Made by a program: the position numbers and the translations under genes. 54,946 nt of DNA from Paenalicyclobacillus macrosporangiidus (GTDB lineage: Bacteria > Bacillota > Bacilli > Alicyclobacillales > Alicyclobacillaceae), in contig NZ_FPBV01000023.1 in NCBI RefSeq assembly GCF_900116805.1, positions 1 to 54,946 on the forward strand, given 5' to 3'. Of this stretch, positions 15,482-24,854 are shown one piece after another; positions within the stretch are counted from its first letter, which is position 1, and each line of letters starts with the position of its first letter. The notes under the pieces were generated by a model that saw only the letters and a program-made list of their open reading frames with translations, made no database searches and was not told the DNA's origin.

Positions 15482-15972
15482 GGTACGTCATCGCGATCTC
15501 GATACTCATCGTGTTCTTTGTGCAGGTGCACCTCTCGGTCCTAAACACTGGATACCAAGAGCAGGCTTTGCAGCGAGTGACATACGCTCTCGAAAACGCC
15601 AGTCACGCGGCTTCCATGCAGGTCACTTCCGCAAGTGTAAGCGACGGTTATCCGGTATTCGACCAGACCCAGGCCGACGCGATCTTCCGTGAAGTCATTG
15701 CATCGAACATGAAGTTGGACGCAAATACCCTGTCGCCTCTGGCCGGAAGCATGTTTAAGCAACCGCTCACGGTGGAGCTGGAGCAGTTCGTGGATTACAG
15801 CAACACGCCATCTTTTCCATACCACTACAGCAATCCGGCATACGGGATTGATGTAGTGCTTAACGGTCCAAGCATTGTGTACGTGGTCAAGATTCCGATT
15901 CCGCAGGTGTGGACCAAGAATGCGGCATACGACAGAGAGTGGTCCACCGTCGCGGCGTACCCAGACAAATAA
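15478..15972 (+). CDS. TadE/TadF-like minor pilin (164 aa)
   Basis: Translation is coupled to the previous gene by ATGA. An N-terminal hydrophobic stretch (VIAISILIVFFVQVHLSVL) is followed by TGYQEQALQRVTYALENASHAASMQV and a beta-rich region with aromatic residues. This is the plan of a membrane-anchored pseudopilin and it is the last gene of the pilus cluster. About 70 bases later an RNA-1 element begins, marking the start of a new transcription unit. Confidence 0.55.
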   Translation: MRYVIAISILIVFFVQVHLSVLNTGYQEQALQRVTYALENASHAASMQVTSASVSDGYPVFDQTQADAIFREVIASNMKLDANTLSPLAGSMFKQPLTVELEQFVDYSNTPSFPYHYSNPAYGIDVVLNGPSIVYVVKIPIPQVWTKNAAYDREWSTVAAYPDK

Positions 15973-16040
15973 AAAATCATTTCTGAAAGACGCGCAAACA
16001 GGGGCTAAAACATAGACAATCAAAAAGTACATAAGAGGTT

Positions 16041-16235
16041 GAGTGTTTTCCGCTTGGGGAGGCGGTGCCGCCTCGCCGAGGCTATCACCGGCCTTTCCCC
16101 ACCACAAAGGGGCAGCTTCTTATCCTCCGTCGCTTCGCTCGTCCGGTACCGCTGCTTATCCCTTTGTGTGGGGACCCCCAGGCCGGTGAGTTGTCCGCCT
16201 CAGGCGGCACCCCCCTGGGGGCGCTCCAAACACTC
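16041..16235 (+). ncRNA. RNA-1 structured element, copy c (leader of exported protein gene)
   Basis: This is the most diverged plus-strand copy, yet every helix is preserved. The outer stem is GAGTGTTT/AAACACTC (copy b has GTGTCTCGTGC/GCACGAGACAC), P2 is GGTGCCGCC/GGCGGCACC, P3 is TCACCGGCCT/AGGCCGGTGA and P4 is CACAAAGGG/CCCTTTGTG. The element ends 25 bases before ATG 16261, just ahead of its GGGGG ribosome-binding site. Unlike copies b, d and f, no GC hairpin precedes it. Confidence 0.8.
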
Positions 16236-16260
16236 CATCCGAACTGAGGGGGTCCCAAAT

Positions 16261-17589
16261 ATGCGTAAACCAGTCGCTTTCTTGACGGCCAGTACAACCG
16301 CGTGGGCAGTTCTCTCCGTCCTCGCACCTGGTGCGCAGGCTGCCACGCAGACGTTCTCGCCCACACACATCTATCTCAACGGCCAGGACGTCACCAATCC
16401 GGTCCATACCACGGCGGTCGATCCTTCGTCCAAGCAACCGACGACCTTCCTGCCCATCTATTACGCCATGCAGGTGTTGAACAAGTTGGGCATTCAGTCT
16501 GCTTGGGATGGGCATACGTGGAGCTTGACGGTCCCGAGCAGTATCACGGTCAACCTGGACAATCCGGCCACCAGCCCGAACCAGATGAGCATCGCGATCA
16601 ATGGGAAGGTGGTGCAGACCGCGCCGAAACTGGTGGCCAAGGACCCTGCGAGCGGCCAGGACACGACCTTCATCCCGATCTGGTATCTGTCGCAGGTGCT
16701 CAACCGATTGGGTATCTCCTCCACGTGGGACGGGACGAACTGGCGATTGACGCAGACCAAGCCCGTCACGCAACAGGACATGGCGAACGCGATGTGGCAG
16801 GTCTTAAACGCTACCACGTGGGATGTCAACAGTCATCCGAGCATGTCGGACGCGGGTGTGAATCCGACAAACGCTCCTGTGACGGCGGGAGACGTGGCGA
16901 CCTGGCTGGGGGATTGGGCCAGCAAGGCCAAGGGGTACGTTGCGCATCCGTACAACAACAGCAGCGATATGAGTTACCGTCCGTGGTCCCTGCAATATGA
17001 GGCTTCTCAGGACCCGTATACCTGGGCTACGATCAACGGTCTCTATCAGGGAACCAGTGTGAGCAGTGGATCGTCGGTGATCACCTCGGCGGACGAGTCG
17101 ACGATTCTTGCGAACCTCCGTTGGTGGGTCACTGGGTACAAGACTACCTCCGATGGGTGGGTTCAGCTCCACTTGCCCTTCTACTCTCATTACAACGAAT
17201 GGCAACTGGTGCTTGGTAATGTCCTGACACAAGCGCAGTACAACCAGATGATGGCCGATGATACGACTTACTTCGACGAGGTGAAGGTGAAGCAATCCGG
17301 CTCGAACCTGCTTGTTGCTCTTCCCGATGCGTCGAAGAGCAACTTGGCGTGGCAAGTAGGCGATGGATCCTACACATGGGGTTACTCGCACGGACCATCT
17401 GGTCAGGGTTTTTATGGCGGGATTACCCTAACCGTTCCCAATAAGGGGCCGGGATTGACCATCCGGATGGCTTCTCTTAATGCAGATGCTCACGGCTTAA
17501 CAATCGCTTACGTTAACACGGATGGCGGATTGGTCTACGGCCAGCCGTACGACATCATGGATCTCCAATATCCAAGTTCGTCCAATTGA
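16261..17589 (+). CDS. Exported protein with two copper-amine-oxidase-like stalk repeats
   Basis: Encodes 442 residues from ATG 16261, behind GAGGGGG. A signal peptide is clear (positive start, hydrophobic core, cleavage likely after AQA near residue 27). Two similar repeats of about 65 residues follow: HIYLNGQDVTNPVHTTAVD...TTFLPIYYAMQVLNKLGIQSAWDGHTWSL and its copy ending RLGISSTWDGTNWRL. These match the copper amine oxidase N-terminal-like domain common on the surface of Alicyclobacillus- and Paenibacillus-like bacteria. The remaining 300 residues are of unknown fold, rich in Trp, Tyr and Ser. It precedes the giant adhesin gene and probably acts at the cell surface. Confidence 0.7.
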   Translation: MRKPVAFLTASTTAWAVLSVLAPGAQAATQTFSPTHIYLNGQDVTNPVHTTAVDPSSKQPTTFLPIYYAMQVLNKLGIQSAWDGHTWSLTVPSSITVNLDNPATSPNQMSIAINGKVVQTAPKLVAKDPASGQDTTFIPIWYLSQVLNRLGISSTWDGTNWRLTQTKPVTQQDMANAMWQVLNATTWDVNSHPSMSDAGVNPTNAPVTAGDVATWLGDWASKAKGYVAHPYNNSSDMSYRPWSLQYEASQDPYTWATINGLYQGTSVSSGSSVITSADESTILANLRWWVTGYKTTSDGWVQLHLPFYSHYNEWQLVLGNVLTQAQYNQMMADDTTYFDEVKVKQSGSNLLVALPDASKSNLAWQVGDGSYTWGYSHGPSGQGFYGGITLTVPNKGPGLTIRMASLNADAHGLTIAYVNTDGGLVYGQPYDIMDLQYPSSSN

Positions 17590-17616
17590 CCTGCCTCAAA
17601 GGGGGAGGGGGCGAGA

Positions 17617-20600
17617 ATGCAGAAAAGGATAAGACTTTCGTCAACGATTGCGGCTGCGGCCCTTGCTGGCATCACAACCTTCGGCTTCTTGTCCCAAGGG
17701 ACTGCGTATGCCTATTCTCCGTATCCCAGTTCTAGTCAGCTCGGATATGGCGTGTTTGTAAAAAACCAACAAGGCGATTACCAGATTGACGGTGGTGACC
17801 ATGTCCAGATAACTTCTGCGGCTGGCTATCCAGCGCTAAATAACCAAGACGTCAACTTCATGAAAACATACGCAATTGTCGACAGCGACTCCGCAGGTGA
17901 GTGGCAGCTCGCTCAAGCCGATATTCTCGGTCAAAACGCGAACAATGGGTATCTACTGATCGGCAACTCGGCCGGCGATAGCACCAACGTGGAGGATTGG
18001 GTTAATCGCTTAGGAGGCAATATCAACTATGTAAAGCGTTATCTACAAGAGAACGGTTTGGATGATATCCAAGGATACGATTGGGTCAACTCAAACACCT
18101 TTCATTTCTCTTCCTTCGCTGCTGTACTGACGGCTTGCGCGGCGGCGGTTGTGCAAAACGACATGACTCCCACGGGTCAGACGGATGCCTATGGAAACCC
18201 GGTTTACAAGTGGCTCCGGCACATCCAGACAACGAACCCGCCGACGGCCGACAGTATCACAGTAACCATACAGGGAAATCAGGGGACTCTCACGCTCAAG
18301 TCAACCGAGGACATCCCCTGGGGGACGTACACCCATCATTATGACGCGGTGAAGGTCATAGACAACTCCACTGGCCAAGCATCCTGGCTCATTGGTACCG
18401 ATGCGGATGATATGCAAGACATGTCTGTCCAGAGCGGCGGTAACGGATCTCAGACCGACACCCTGACCTTTGCCGCGTCCAGCCTTACTGCAGGAACCTA
18501 CACTGCCTACTTTTACGTCCGGGACGGTGTGGACCGCCCCGCGGCCACGCCTGCCACGACAACGTTTACCATTTCGTCAAACAACGGTGGGCCTGCGGTT
18601 ACGCTGACCGCGAATCCAACCAGTCTGCCTGTCGGAACCAATACCCAACTTACGGCTACGGCTAGCAATGTTCCCGCCAGTGACTACATACAGATCAACG
18701 AGGTCGGCAACCATAACACACTATCCGGCAGTAATACGTACAAAGACGGTCATGCTGGCGAAACCAGCTTGACCACCATGGCAACAGATAAGACCGCGGA
18801 GACCGTAACTTATAACGCTCAACTGATCAACAAATTTACAGGCCAGGTGGATGCTACATCTCCGAACGTCCAAGTAACCTGGACTAACAATGCGACAATC
18901 TCGATTTACCCAAAAACACCCACAACCGTAACCACTGGCCAATCCGTAAATATCTACTACTATGCGTATCCGGGATCACTCACATTTGGGCAATTCCATG
19001 TCGTGATCACGCCTAACAATCCTCACAACGTCACCATGGCGTGGAATAATCCCAAGGACAAGAATCAAAGCGATACATACATCGAGGTCGAACGTCCTGC
19101 CAACGGTCAGAGCAGTTCCGTGTCTTACACCGCTCAACTGATTGACGACGATACCGGGCAGGTCTTGGCCACGGACAGTACTGCGACGATCACGTGGACA
19201 AGCCCTCAACCGTCTTTGACGTTCACCGCATCGCCAACTAATCTGCAGAGCGGCCAAGCGACGACTCTGTCATACTCCGTAACCAACATGGGTGGCGGGG
19301 ACTATGTGACCGTGCAGGGCACGGGCGGTCAAAACATGTGGAGTGTCACAAAAGACACCAACAGTTCCGACAAGAGCACGGAGATCGAAACTCCATATAA
19401 TGGGGCAACGACCACCGTCCAGTATACATGCCAACTGCATGATTCCACCGGGGCCGTGTTGCAAACTCGGACCGCGACGGTCACCTGGACCAGTACGGTT
19501 CCACATATCACCATGACGGCGGTTCCGCAATCCAACCTGCCTGGGGAACCGGCGACGATCAGCTATCAAGTGGACCAGCAGCTTCCGCCGATTGACTACG
19601 TGGACGTCGTGGGGACGGGAGGCTCAAATGCTTGGCACGCGTCGCATCAAACACAACAAAAGGAAAGCTATGTCGAGAAGGAAGACCCTGCGGCTGGACA
19701 GACCATCACTGTGAATTACACGGCAACAATTTATGACGGTGCGACAGGCAATCCTCTGTCTACGGCCAGTGTGAGCGTCTCCTGGACGAATCCTTGGACA
19801 GGCACCATTTCCTTGGCCGCAAATCCGCTGTGGTTAGCGACCGGGGATTCCACAACCTTGACGGCTACTACGTCTCAGGCGATTCCCGCCGGTTTCACCT
19901 TGAACATCTACGATCAAACAACCGGGCAGCTCGTCTCCCAATCATCGAGTGCGCCGGAGAACAGTCAGTATGCGAGTTTTAACCCAGAGACCGACACGTT
20001 TATTGCCGTTGTTTCGGACGGCTATGAGAACGTGGGTACACCCTCAAACACCGTCCAAGTGACGTGGAGCCAACTTGCGCTGAACGCCAATCCTGTGCAG
20101 CTCCCTGCGGGTCAGGCGACGACTTTAACCGTAAGCGCGGCCAATGTCCCGAACGGCGCGTACGTCGTGCTCTACAACGCTACAACGGGGCAGATGGTAG
20201 GATCTAGCCAGTCAGTGCCTTACACGGTTACGCAAACCGAACCGACGCCACAAACCGACACCTATATCGCGTACCTGAACACCGCACCCAACAGCAGCGG
20301 AGCGCCCATCCAGTCCAATGCAGTGAGCGTCGTTTGGTACGGGATAACGCTTACTGCAAACCCAACGCGGTTGCCGATCAACAACACCAGCACTTTGACC
20401 GCGACGGCACAAAATCTGCCCAGTGGTTATGTGGTGGACATTGTGGATCAGACCACCAACCAGGTGATCGCAACCGCACAACCTGGACAGACAACTCTCC
20501 AGGCGTTGCAGACCAAAACACAGCCAGAAACGGATCAGTATGTCGCCCGGATTGTAAAGCCGGGCAATCCGCCCATACCGGGGCTTACCGTTCCGTCGAC

Positions 20601-22920
20601 GCCTCCGCAAGCGCTTATCTTTGGATCCGTCGGTACAAAATTAGGGATTTACAACACCAGTAATGGTACATTCACTCAGGTGGCAAATCCCTATTATTCT
20701 GGTACTAGTTCGCTGGCTGTCATGAACGAAGCGGAGAATGGTTATATTTGGACGAATTCAGATACCGGACTTGCTGCCTATTCGCTCTCAACCGGGCAGT
20801 GGACCAATTACCCTTCTCCGAGTGGTCAAATGGTACCAGAGGACTATGATTCCACTCGAAATAGCATTATTGCGGTTACGGGAACAGGACCTAGCACAGT
20901 TACATTCTACGAGTTCAACGTCAACACACACACGTGGACGAATCTTGGTGTACCGGAAACAGGGACTAATCTGTATCTCAAAAATGCGGCCTACGATCCG
21001 TACAATGACGCTATTTATGCGGGATTTACCGCAGGCGGTAAGGATAATTATCCACCTGCGCCGTTAATCCATTACAGTTTTGGTTCTAGGAAGTGGATTG
21101 CAGATACGACAGCGCAACTGAAACTGGGTTATTACGTCTTCTTAGATCCGGCTAACCAGCAACTATTACTAATAGGCTGGAACAACGGGGACTATTACGA
21201 GTTTTATAATCCTGCAACTTCCCAGTTTAGCTACGTTGGGGCATATGGCCTAGCGGTGCTTGGGAGTTCCGGAGTTGCTTATAGCTCCGTTAACCAAACC
21301 TTCTACGTTGGGTCCGATTCAATCTATTACGATTCGGTAGCGATCTCATCGGGGAGCGTGTATGCCTTTCCTGGGGGGCTTAATTCCTGCATCTCTTATC
21401 CTATCGTAAACCCGCAGAATGGCGATATCATCACGTTCTTGAATTCAACACTGGAGGAGTATTCGCCCAGTAATGGAACATGGACTGTCTTTCAAAATGC
21501 ACCGTCCTCCAGTTCCGGCTTTCGACCCTCCGTGTACGTACCGTTGGGTTCAGGTCAAGCCGTCCAGTATTTCCCTTACTGGACGTTCCAAAACATGCCG
21601 AGCTATGTTCCGACATCTCTATTCCCAAGCCAGGCTGTCGCGAGTGGCGGCGGTTTCTGGACACAAACCGGGAATGCACCGAATGGCACCGCATTCTTTG
21701 AGGCGACGTTTAATTTGCCGAGCACTCAAGCGGTGACTCTGACCATTCCGACTGCCGCCAATGACGGTGAGCTCGTCTACGTTGATGGACAACCCGTCCT
21801 GCAAAACGGTTACGCTCCTGTGGTGCCGTCCGGAGCTATCCAGGGAACGTCTGTGACCATCACACTGCCCGCTGGAATGCACCAGGTCATCATCGAGGGG
21901 ACAAACACCAACGCCTTTGCGAACTCAAACGCCAACTCCGCGAGTGTCAGCTTACAGGTCACTGGACAGAACGGGGTCTTGGTACCAAACTCCGCGTCCG
22001 CATGGATGACCACGGGTTACGTCACGCAACTCCCGTCTGGATGGTTCTCGGGTGGCGTCGGAACCTACAACTTCACTGAGTCTCTGCTGCAAGAGAACCA
22101 ATCGCAACCGATCTATCAGCAGCAGTCTTTCTCGCTGATGACGACTGCGCAGAACGTTTCTGCAACGTCGTCGCCAGTGTCCGTCACGTGGTACGCCTAC
22201 GACCTGGAGTTGTCGGCAAATCCAACCACGTTGCCTACTGGGACAGCAACCCAGATAACGGCCACGTCCACGACGGGCGGACCTGTCGGGGACGTGATCG
22301 AGATATACGACCTGACCACGAACCAGGTTGTCGGGACAAGTGCACCCAATGCCAAGACCTTCACCGCGCCTTGGACCGAGAATAAACCGCAGACGGATAC
22401 CTTCATCGCCTATTTCGTGCATCCGTCCACCGGAAAGCAAGATCAATCGAGTAACACCGTCGATGTCCAATGGCAGCAAGCTCCGCTCACCCTGACCGAG
22501 GCTGAGGTGTACCACACGGATCACTGGCTCGAAAACCTGAACGATTGGAATGCCAAGTATCCATCTCAACAAAGGAGCCTTGGAGACTTCTGGGCTGGAG
22601 AGGAGCTCCGTTTCAAGGTAAAGAGCAACTTACCTATCGCCACCGCAACCGTAACCGTCGTTGGACTGCAATATAGCCCGTATGTGCCCCAAGGCGCACC
22701 GGCAATTCTGCAGCTCCACTTGGCGTACGACTCCTCCACGGGATACCTGGAGGCCAATACAGATCCATCCTGGTCCACGTGGTTCCAGTACCTACAGGAT
22801 GGTGTCTACACCGCGACCTTCTGGGCAAAGAGCACGGACAACCAGGTTGCCACTCTCACCGCCCAGTTCGCCATCGCAGGTAAATGGACCGACTATTGGA
22901 AAGACGCTCAAGTCTATTAA
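17617..22920 (+). CDS. Giant exported adhesin with Ig-like repeats and a propeller-like region
   Basis: Encodes 1767 residues from ATG 17617, with GGGGGAGGGGG upstream. It has a signal peptide ending near residue 32 (AYA). Residues 33-320 form an N-terminal domain. From about 328 to 1000, seven repeats of roughly 90-105 residues each begin with a variant of LTANPTxLPxGxxTxLTATA and end with VTWT/VSVxW; an eighth lies at about 1529-1620. Between them, residues 1000-1320 contain short repeats with W, G and Y, like a beta-propeller, and 1320-1525 holds a lectin- or PA14-like segment. No LPXTG is present. Probably a surface or pilus-tip adhesin aiding mating-pair or surface attachment (inference). 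Confidence 0.75.
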   Translation: MQKRIRLSSTIAAAALAGITTFGFLSQGTAYAYSPYPSSSQLGYGVFVKNQQGDYQIDGGDHVQITSAAGYPALNNQDVNFMKTYAIVDSDSAGEWQLAQADILGQNANNGYLLIGNSAGDSTNVEDWVNRLGGNINYVKRYLQENGLDDIQGYDWVNSNTFHFSSFAAVLTACAAAVVQNDMTPTGQTDAYGNPVYKWLRHIQTTNPPTADSITVTIQGNQGTLTLKSTEDIPWGTYTHHYDAVKVIDNSTGQASWLIGTDADDMQDMSVQSGGNGSQTDTLTFAASSLTAGTYTAYFYVRDGVDRPAATPATTTFTISSNNGGPAVTLTANPTSLPVGTNTQLTATASNVPASDYIQINEVGNHNTLSGSNTYKDGHAGETSLTTMATDKTAETVTYNAQLINKFTGQVDATSPNVQVTWTNNATISIYPKTPTTVTTGQSVNIYYYAYPGSLTFGQFHVVITPNNPHNVTMAWNNPKDKNQSDTYIEVERPANGQSSSVSYTAQLIDDDTGQVLATDSTATITWTSPQPSLTFTASPTNLQSGQATTLSYSVTNMGGGDYVTVQGTGGQNMWSVTKDTNSSDKSTEIETPYNGATTTVQYTCQLHDSTGAVLQTRTATVTWTSTVPHITMTAVPQSNLPGEPATISYQVDQQLPPIDYVDVVGTGGSNAWHASHQTQQKESYVEKEDPAAGQTITVNYTATIYDGATGNPLSTASVSVSWTNPWTGTISLAANPLWLATGDSTTLTATTSQAIPAGFTLNIYDQTTGQLVSQSSSAPENSQYASFNPETDTFIAVVSDGYENVGTPSNTVQVTWSQLALNANPVQLPAGQATTLTVSAANVPNGAYVVLYNATTGQMVGSSQSVPYTVTQTEPTPQTDTYIAYLNTAPNSSGAPIQSNAVSVVWYGITLTANPTRLPINNTSTLTATAQNLPSGYVVDIVDQTTNQVIATAQPGQTTLQALQTKTQPETDQYVARIVKPGNPPIPGLTVPSTPPQALIFGSVGTKLGIYNTSNGTFTQVANPYYSGTSSLAVMNEAENGYIWTNSDTGLAAYSLSTGQWTNYPSPSGQMVPEDYDSTRNSIIAVTGTGPSTVTFYEFNVNTHTWTNLGVPETGTNLYLKNAAYDPYNDAIYAGFTAGGKDNYPPAPLIHYSFGSRKWIADTTAQLKLGYYVFLDPANQQLLLIGWNNGDYYEFYNPATSQFSYVGAYGLAVLGSSGVAYSSVNQTFYVGSDSIYYDSVAISSGSVYAFPGGLNSCISYPIVNPQNGDIITFLNSTLEEYSPSNGTWTVFQNAPSSSSGFRPSVYVPLGSGQAVQYFPYWTFQNMPSYVPTSLFPSQAVASGGGFWTQTGNAPNGTAFFEATFNLPSTQAVTLTIPTAANDGELVYVDGQPVLQNGYAPVVPSGAIQGTSVTITLPAGMHQVIIEGTNTNAFANSNANSASVSLQVTGQNGVLVPNSASAWMTTGYVTQLPSGWFSGGVGTYNFTESLLQENQSQPIYQQQSFSLMTTAQNVSATSSPVSVTWYAYDLELSANPTTLPTGTATQITATSTTGGPVGDVIEIYDLTTNQVVGTSAPNAKTFTAPWTENKPQTDTFIAYFVHPSTGKQDQSSNTVDVQWQQAPLTLTEAEVYHTDHWLENLNDWNAKYPSQQRSLGDFWAGEELRFKVKSNLPIATATVTVVGLQYSPYVPQGAPAILQLHLAYDSSTGYLEANTDPSWSTWFQYLQDGVYTATFWAKSTDNQVATLTAQFAIAGKWTDYWKDAQVY

Positions 22921-22940
22921 GGAATTAAGGAGGATCACTC

Positions 22941-23540
22941 ATGAGTCACAAGCTGAACATCAAAAAACGCATTTTCATCCTGTCCATCATCGGTGTGTGC
23001 GCAGTTGGCTCGGTACTTGCCGCGCTTCTCACTGTCAACCGCGGCCAAACTGCGATCGCGGCTCCCGCTTCCACTGAAGCACAGAAACACGCCGAACCTG
23101 TCTATACGACTCCCCAGACAAAGCTCCCGCAGGCTGTCTCGGATCATCTTTCAAGCTATCAGTCTCGCCTCAAAACCGTATCCTCCCTGCCTCTTACGCA
23201 GGCCAACGACGCCGCGGGCAAACCGCGGTCCATCGAGGGCGACAATGTACTCTTCATCAACCCTTCACTGGGCTACGCCGTGAAACAGTTCACACAAGTT
23301 TGGCCACAGCTCACCAAGAAACCCGTTGTGGTGTGGACAAACACCACACCCGAGCTTGCCAAAAAGGAGTGGGCCGCACTGGGGTATCATGGCGATCCCC
23401 TCCCGGATGCCGTAAACCTCTATAGCACTGCGTCTATCCCCGTGCCCGATGCCTACCATCGAGACGGAAAGGCGTGGACGGAGATGCCCGGCATTCTCCG
23501 TGACTCCGAGACAGACAAGTGGCAGCACTTCTTTAAATAA
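22941..23540 (+). CDS. Membrane-anchored extracytoplasmic protein (199 aa)
   Basis: ATG 22941 lies behind AAGGAGG, 20 bases after the adhesin gene. One N-terminal hydrophobic segment (IFILSIIGVCAVGSVLAALLTV, about residues 11-32) is followed by an Ala/Pro/Thr-rich linker and a small globular domain (VLFINPSLGYAVKQFTQVWPQLTKKPVVVWTNTTPELAKKEW). The latter has a faint thioredoxin-like alternation of strands and helices but no CxxC, so I do not assign a reaction. It is likely co-transcribed with the adhesin and could be an anchor or chaperone for it. Confidence 0.55.
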   Translation: MSHKLNIKKRIFILSIIGVCAVGSVLAALLTVNRGQTAIAAPASTEAQKHAEPVYTTPQTKLPQAVSDHLSSYQSRLKTVSSLPLTQANDAAGKPRSIEGDNVLFINPSLGYAVKQFTQVWPQLTKKPVVVWTNTTPELAKKEWAALGYHGDPLPDAVNLYSTASIPVPDAYHRDGKAWTEMPGILRDSETDKWQHFFK

Positions 23541-23619
23541 CCGGAGGAATTTCTATGAATGGAGACAAAATAAAACAGTGCCGTCCCGGTGGCGGCAATC
23601 AACAGGAAGGAGCCTATCT

Positions 23620-24174
23620 ATGGCTAGGAGACGTCCGCGCGACCCCGTCGAGGAAGCTGTCGGTCTACTGCTTCTTCCCGGCTTTCTCATTGTCATGCGG
23701 GCCTACGGCTATCTTAGGTATCCCTGGTGGGCGATCATTGCCTTTACGATCCTCATCCTCGCATTGATCATGTTGGCCTTTGCGCTCTCACCGCGAGGAC
23801 GGAAGGCAACACTCAACGAGATCGACAAGATGTCCGGTGAGCAGTTTGAGTTGACCCTGCAATACTATCTCAAGCGAACCGGATGGAAGGTCAGAACAAC
23901 CCCCAGATCCGGGGACTTCGGTGCGGATCTCGTCGGTACGGACCCGCAGGGAGTACCTTGCGTAATTCAGGCGAAGCGCTGGAATCAACGTGTGGGCATC
24001 AAGGCTGTGCAGGAAGTGATCGGAGCGAAGGCCTACTACAACGCCCAGCGTGCGCTCCTGATCACGAACAATTATTTAACAGATGCAGCCTATGATCTTG
24101 CGAAAAAATCCAATGTGGAGGTATGGAATCGAAGGCGCCTTGAAATCGAAATCCGAAAGGTACTATATTCCTGA
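23620..24174 (+). CDS. Mrr-like nuclease with N-terminal membrane segments
   Basis: Encodes 184 residues from ATG 23620 (AGGAAGGAG upstream). Two hydrophobic segments (about residues 12-28 and 34-54) precede a restriction-endonuclease fold: MSGEQFELTLQYYLKRTGWKVRTTPRSGDFGADLVGTDPQGVPCVIQAKRWNQRVGIKAVQEVIGAK. This is the Mrr_cat pattern, with G-D-FGADL as the acidic metal site and Q-A-K as the catalytic x-x-K. Membrane-tethered Mrr-like proteins occur widely and may degrade modified or foreign DNA. A short frame with its own GGAGG (ATG 23555) overlaps the start and may serve as a leader. Confidence 0.7.
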   Translation: MARRRPRDPVEEAVGLLLLPGFLIVMRAYGYLRYPWWAIIAFTILILALIMLAFALSPRGRKATLNEIDKMSGEQFELTLQYYLKRTGWKVRTTPRSGDFGADLVGTDPQGVPCVIQAKRWNQRVGIKAVQEVIGAKAYYNAQRALLITNNYLTDAAYDLAKKSNVEVWNRRRLEIEIRKVLYS

Positions 24175-24194
24175 AGCTTCAATCCTATTAACCA

Positions 24195-24362
24195 CGCGCC
24201 GACCCAGCGGCGCAAAGTCGAGAAGTGCTCCCCTTCCGCGGCAGTGGCACTCGGCAAGGTATCGCGGGCAGGTGCCCGCGTGAAACCCGGCCAACAAAGA
24301 CCTGGCTGGCAACACGATGGTCTGTCGTCCGAACGGACGAAACGGGAAGCTCGTGTTGTGGG
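24195..24362 (+). ncRNA. RNA-2 copy A: Cas12f tracrRNA-repeat unit
   Basis: Complete unit. It has the closing hairpin GCGCCG/CGGCGC around ACCCAG, GTCGAG/CTCGGC, the conserved AAGGTAT, the hairpin CGCGGGCA/TGCCCGCG, the box TGAAACCCGGCC, then CAAAGACC and the anti-repeat CAACAC. These features match, from memory, the Acidibacillus Cas12f1 tracrRNA. It runs straight into a 36-nt repeat (24327-24362) ending GTGTTGTGGG that pairs with the anti-repeat. The bases after 24362 (GGGTACTCACGAAAAAGATC) would be its guide. It is 20 bases downstream of the Mrr-like gene, with no cas gene adjacent. Confidence 0.7.
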
Positions 24363-24575
24363 GGGTACTCACGAAAAAGATCCCGGCCGACAGGTCAGTC
24401 CATCAGACATGGCAGCGGAAACGCACTCGGGTCCAAACCACCCTCGCAAAATCGCAGGCCTACAAAACTGACCAAATTACAAGGGATCGTTAAAGTGGGG
24501 TTGAATGGTAGAATAGACTTCGGGGGAGGGGAAACCTTCTCCGCGTGCACTCCCTATGGAAAGGGGGTGGACGGG

Positions 24576-24713
24576 TTGAGTGTGTTTCTCGCCTTGCTGG
24601 GCGTAGCCGCCGTGATTCGTGCGGTGGCGAACCTGGTTTGGGCAATGAGAAAGGACCCCGCGAGTCGCCAAACCAGTCGGGGTCCCAACTCAACCCACCG
24701 CGGAAGAGGGTAA
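24576..24713 (+). CDS. Small membrane peptide, possible type I toxin
   Basis: TTG 24576 (or GTG 24567) follows AAAGGGGG. The 45-residue product starts with a hydrophobic stretch (LSVFLALLGVAAVIRAVANLVWAM) and ends with a basic tail (RKDPASRQTSRGP). A terminator hairpin lies at the stop codon. The layout, a single membrane helix with a basic tail in a short transcript ending at a terminator, resembles type I toxins of Bacilli such as the TxpA/BsrG group, but no antisense antitoxin was identified and sequence similarity is not claimed. Confidence 0.4.
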   Translation: MSVFLALLGVAAVIRAVANLVWAMRKDPASRQTSRGPNSTHRGRG

Positions 24714-24731
24714 TCCCTCTTCCGTTATTCA
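24701..24731 (+). terminator. Intrinsic terminator
   Basis: CGGAAGAGGG/CCCTCTTCCG with a TAAT loop, then TTATTCATT. Confidence 0.75.
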
Positions 24732-24854
24732 TTCTACGCACATTTTAACACATTATCCGTCGCGGTAAACGGGGAAAATCGGCAAAATCACCGGCGATCA
24801 TTAAATTCGCGTCGAATGGTAGACATCCAATACTGCGAACCGTTCACATCCCAA

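Noticed and set aside
23555-23767. 70-codon frame with its own GGAGG overlapping the Mrr-like gene
   Set aside because: The translation is low-complexity beyond the overlap; at most a short leader peptide. ATG 23620 is better supported for the real gene.
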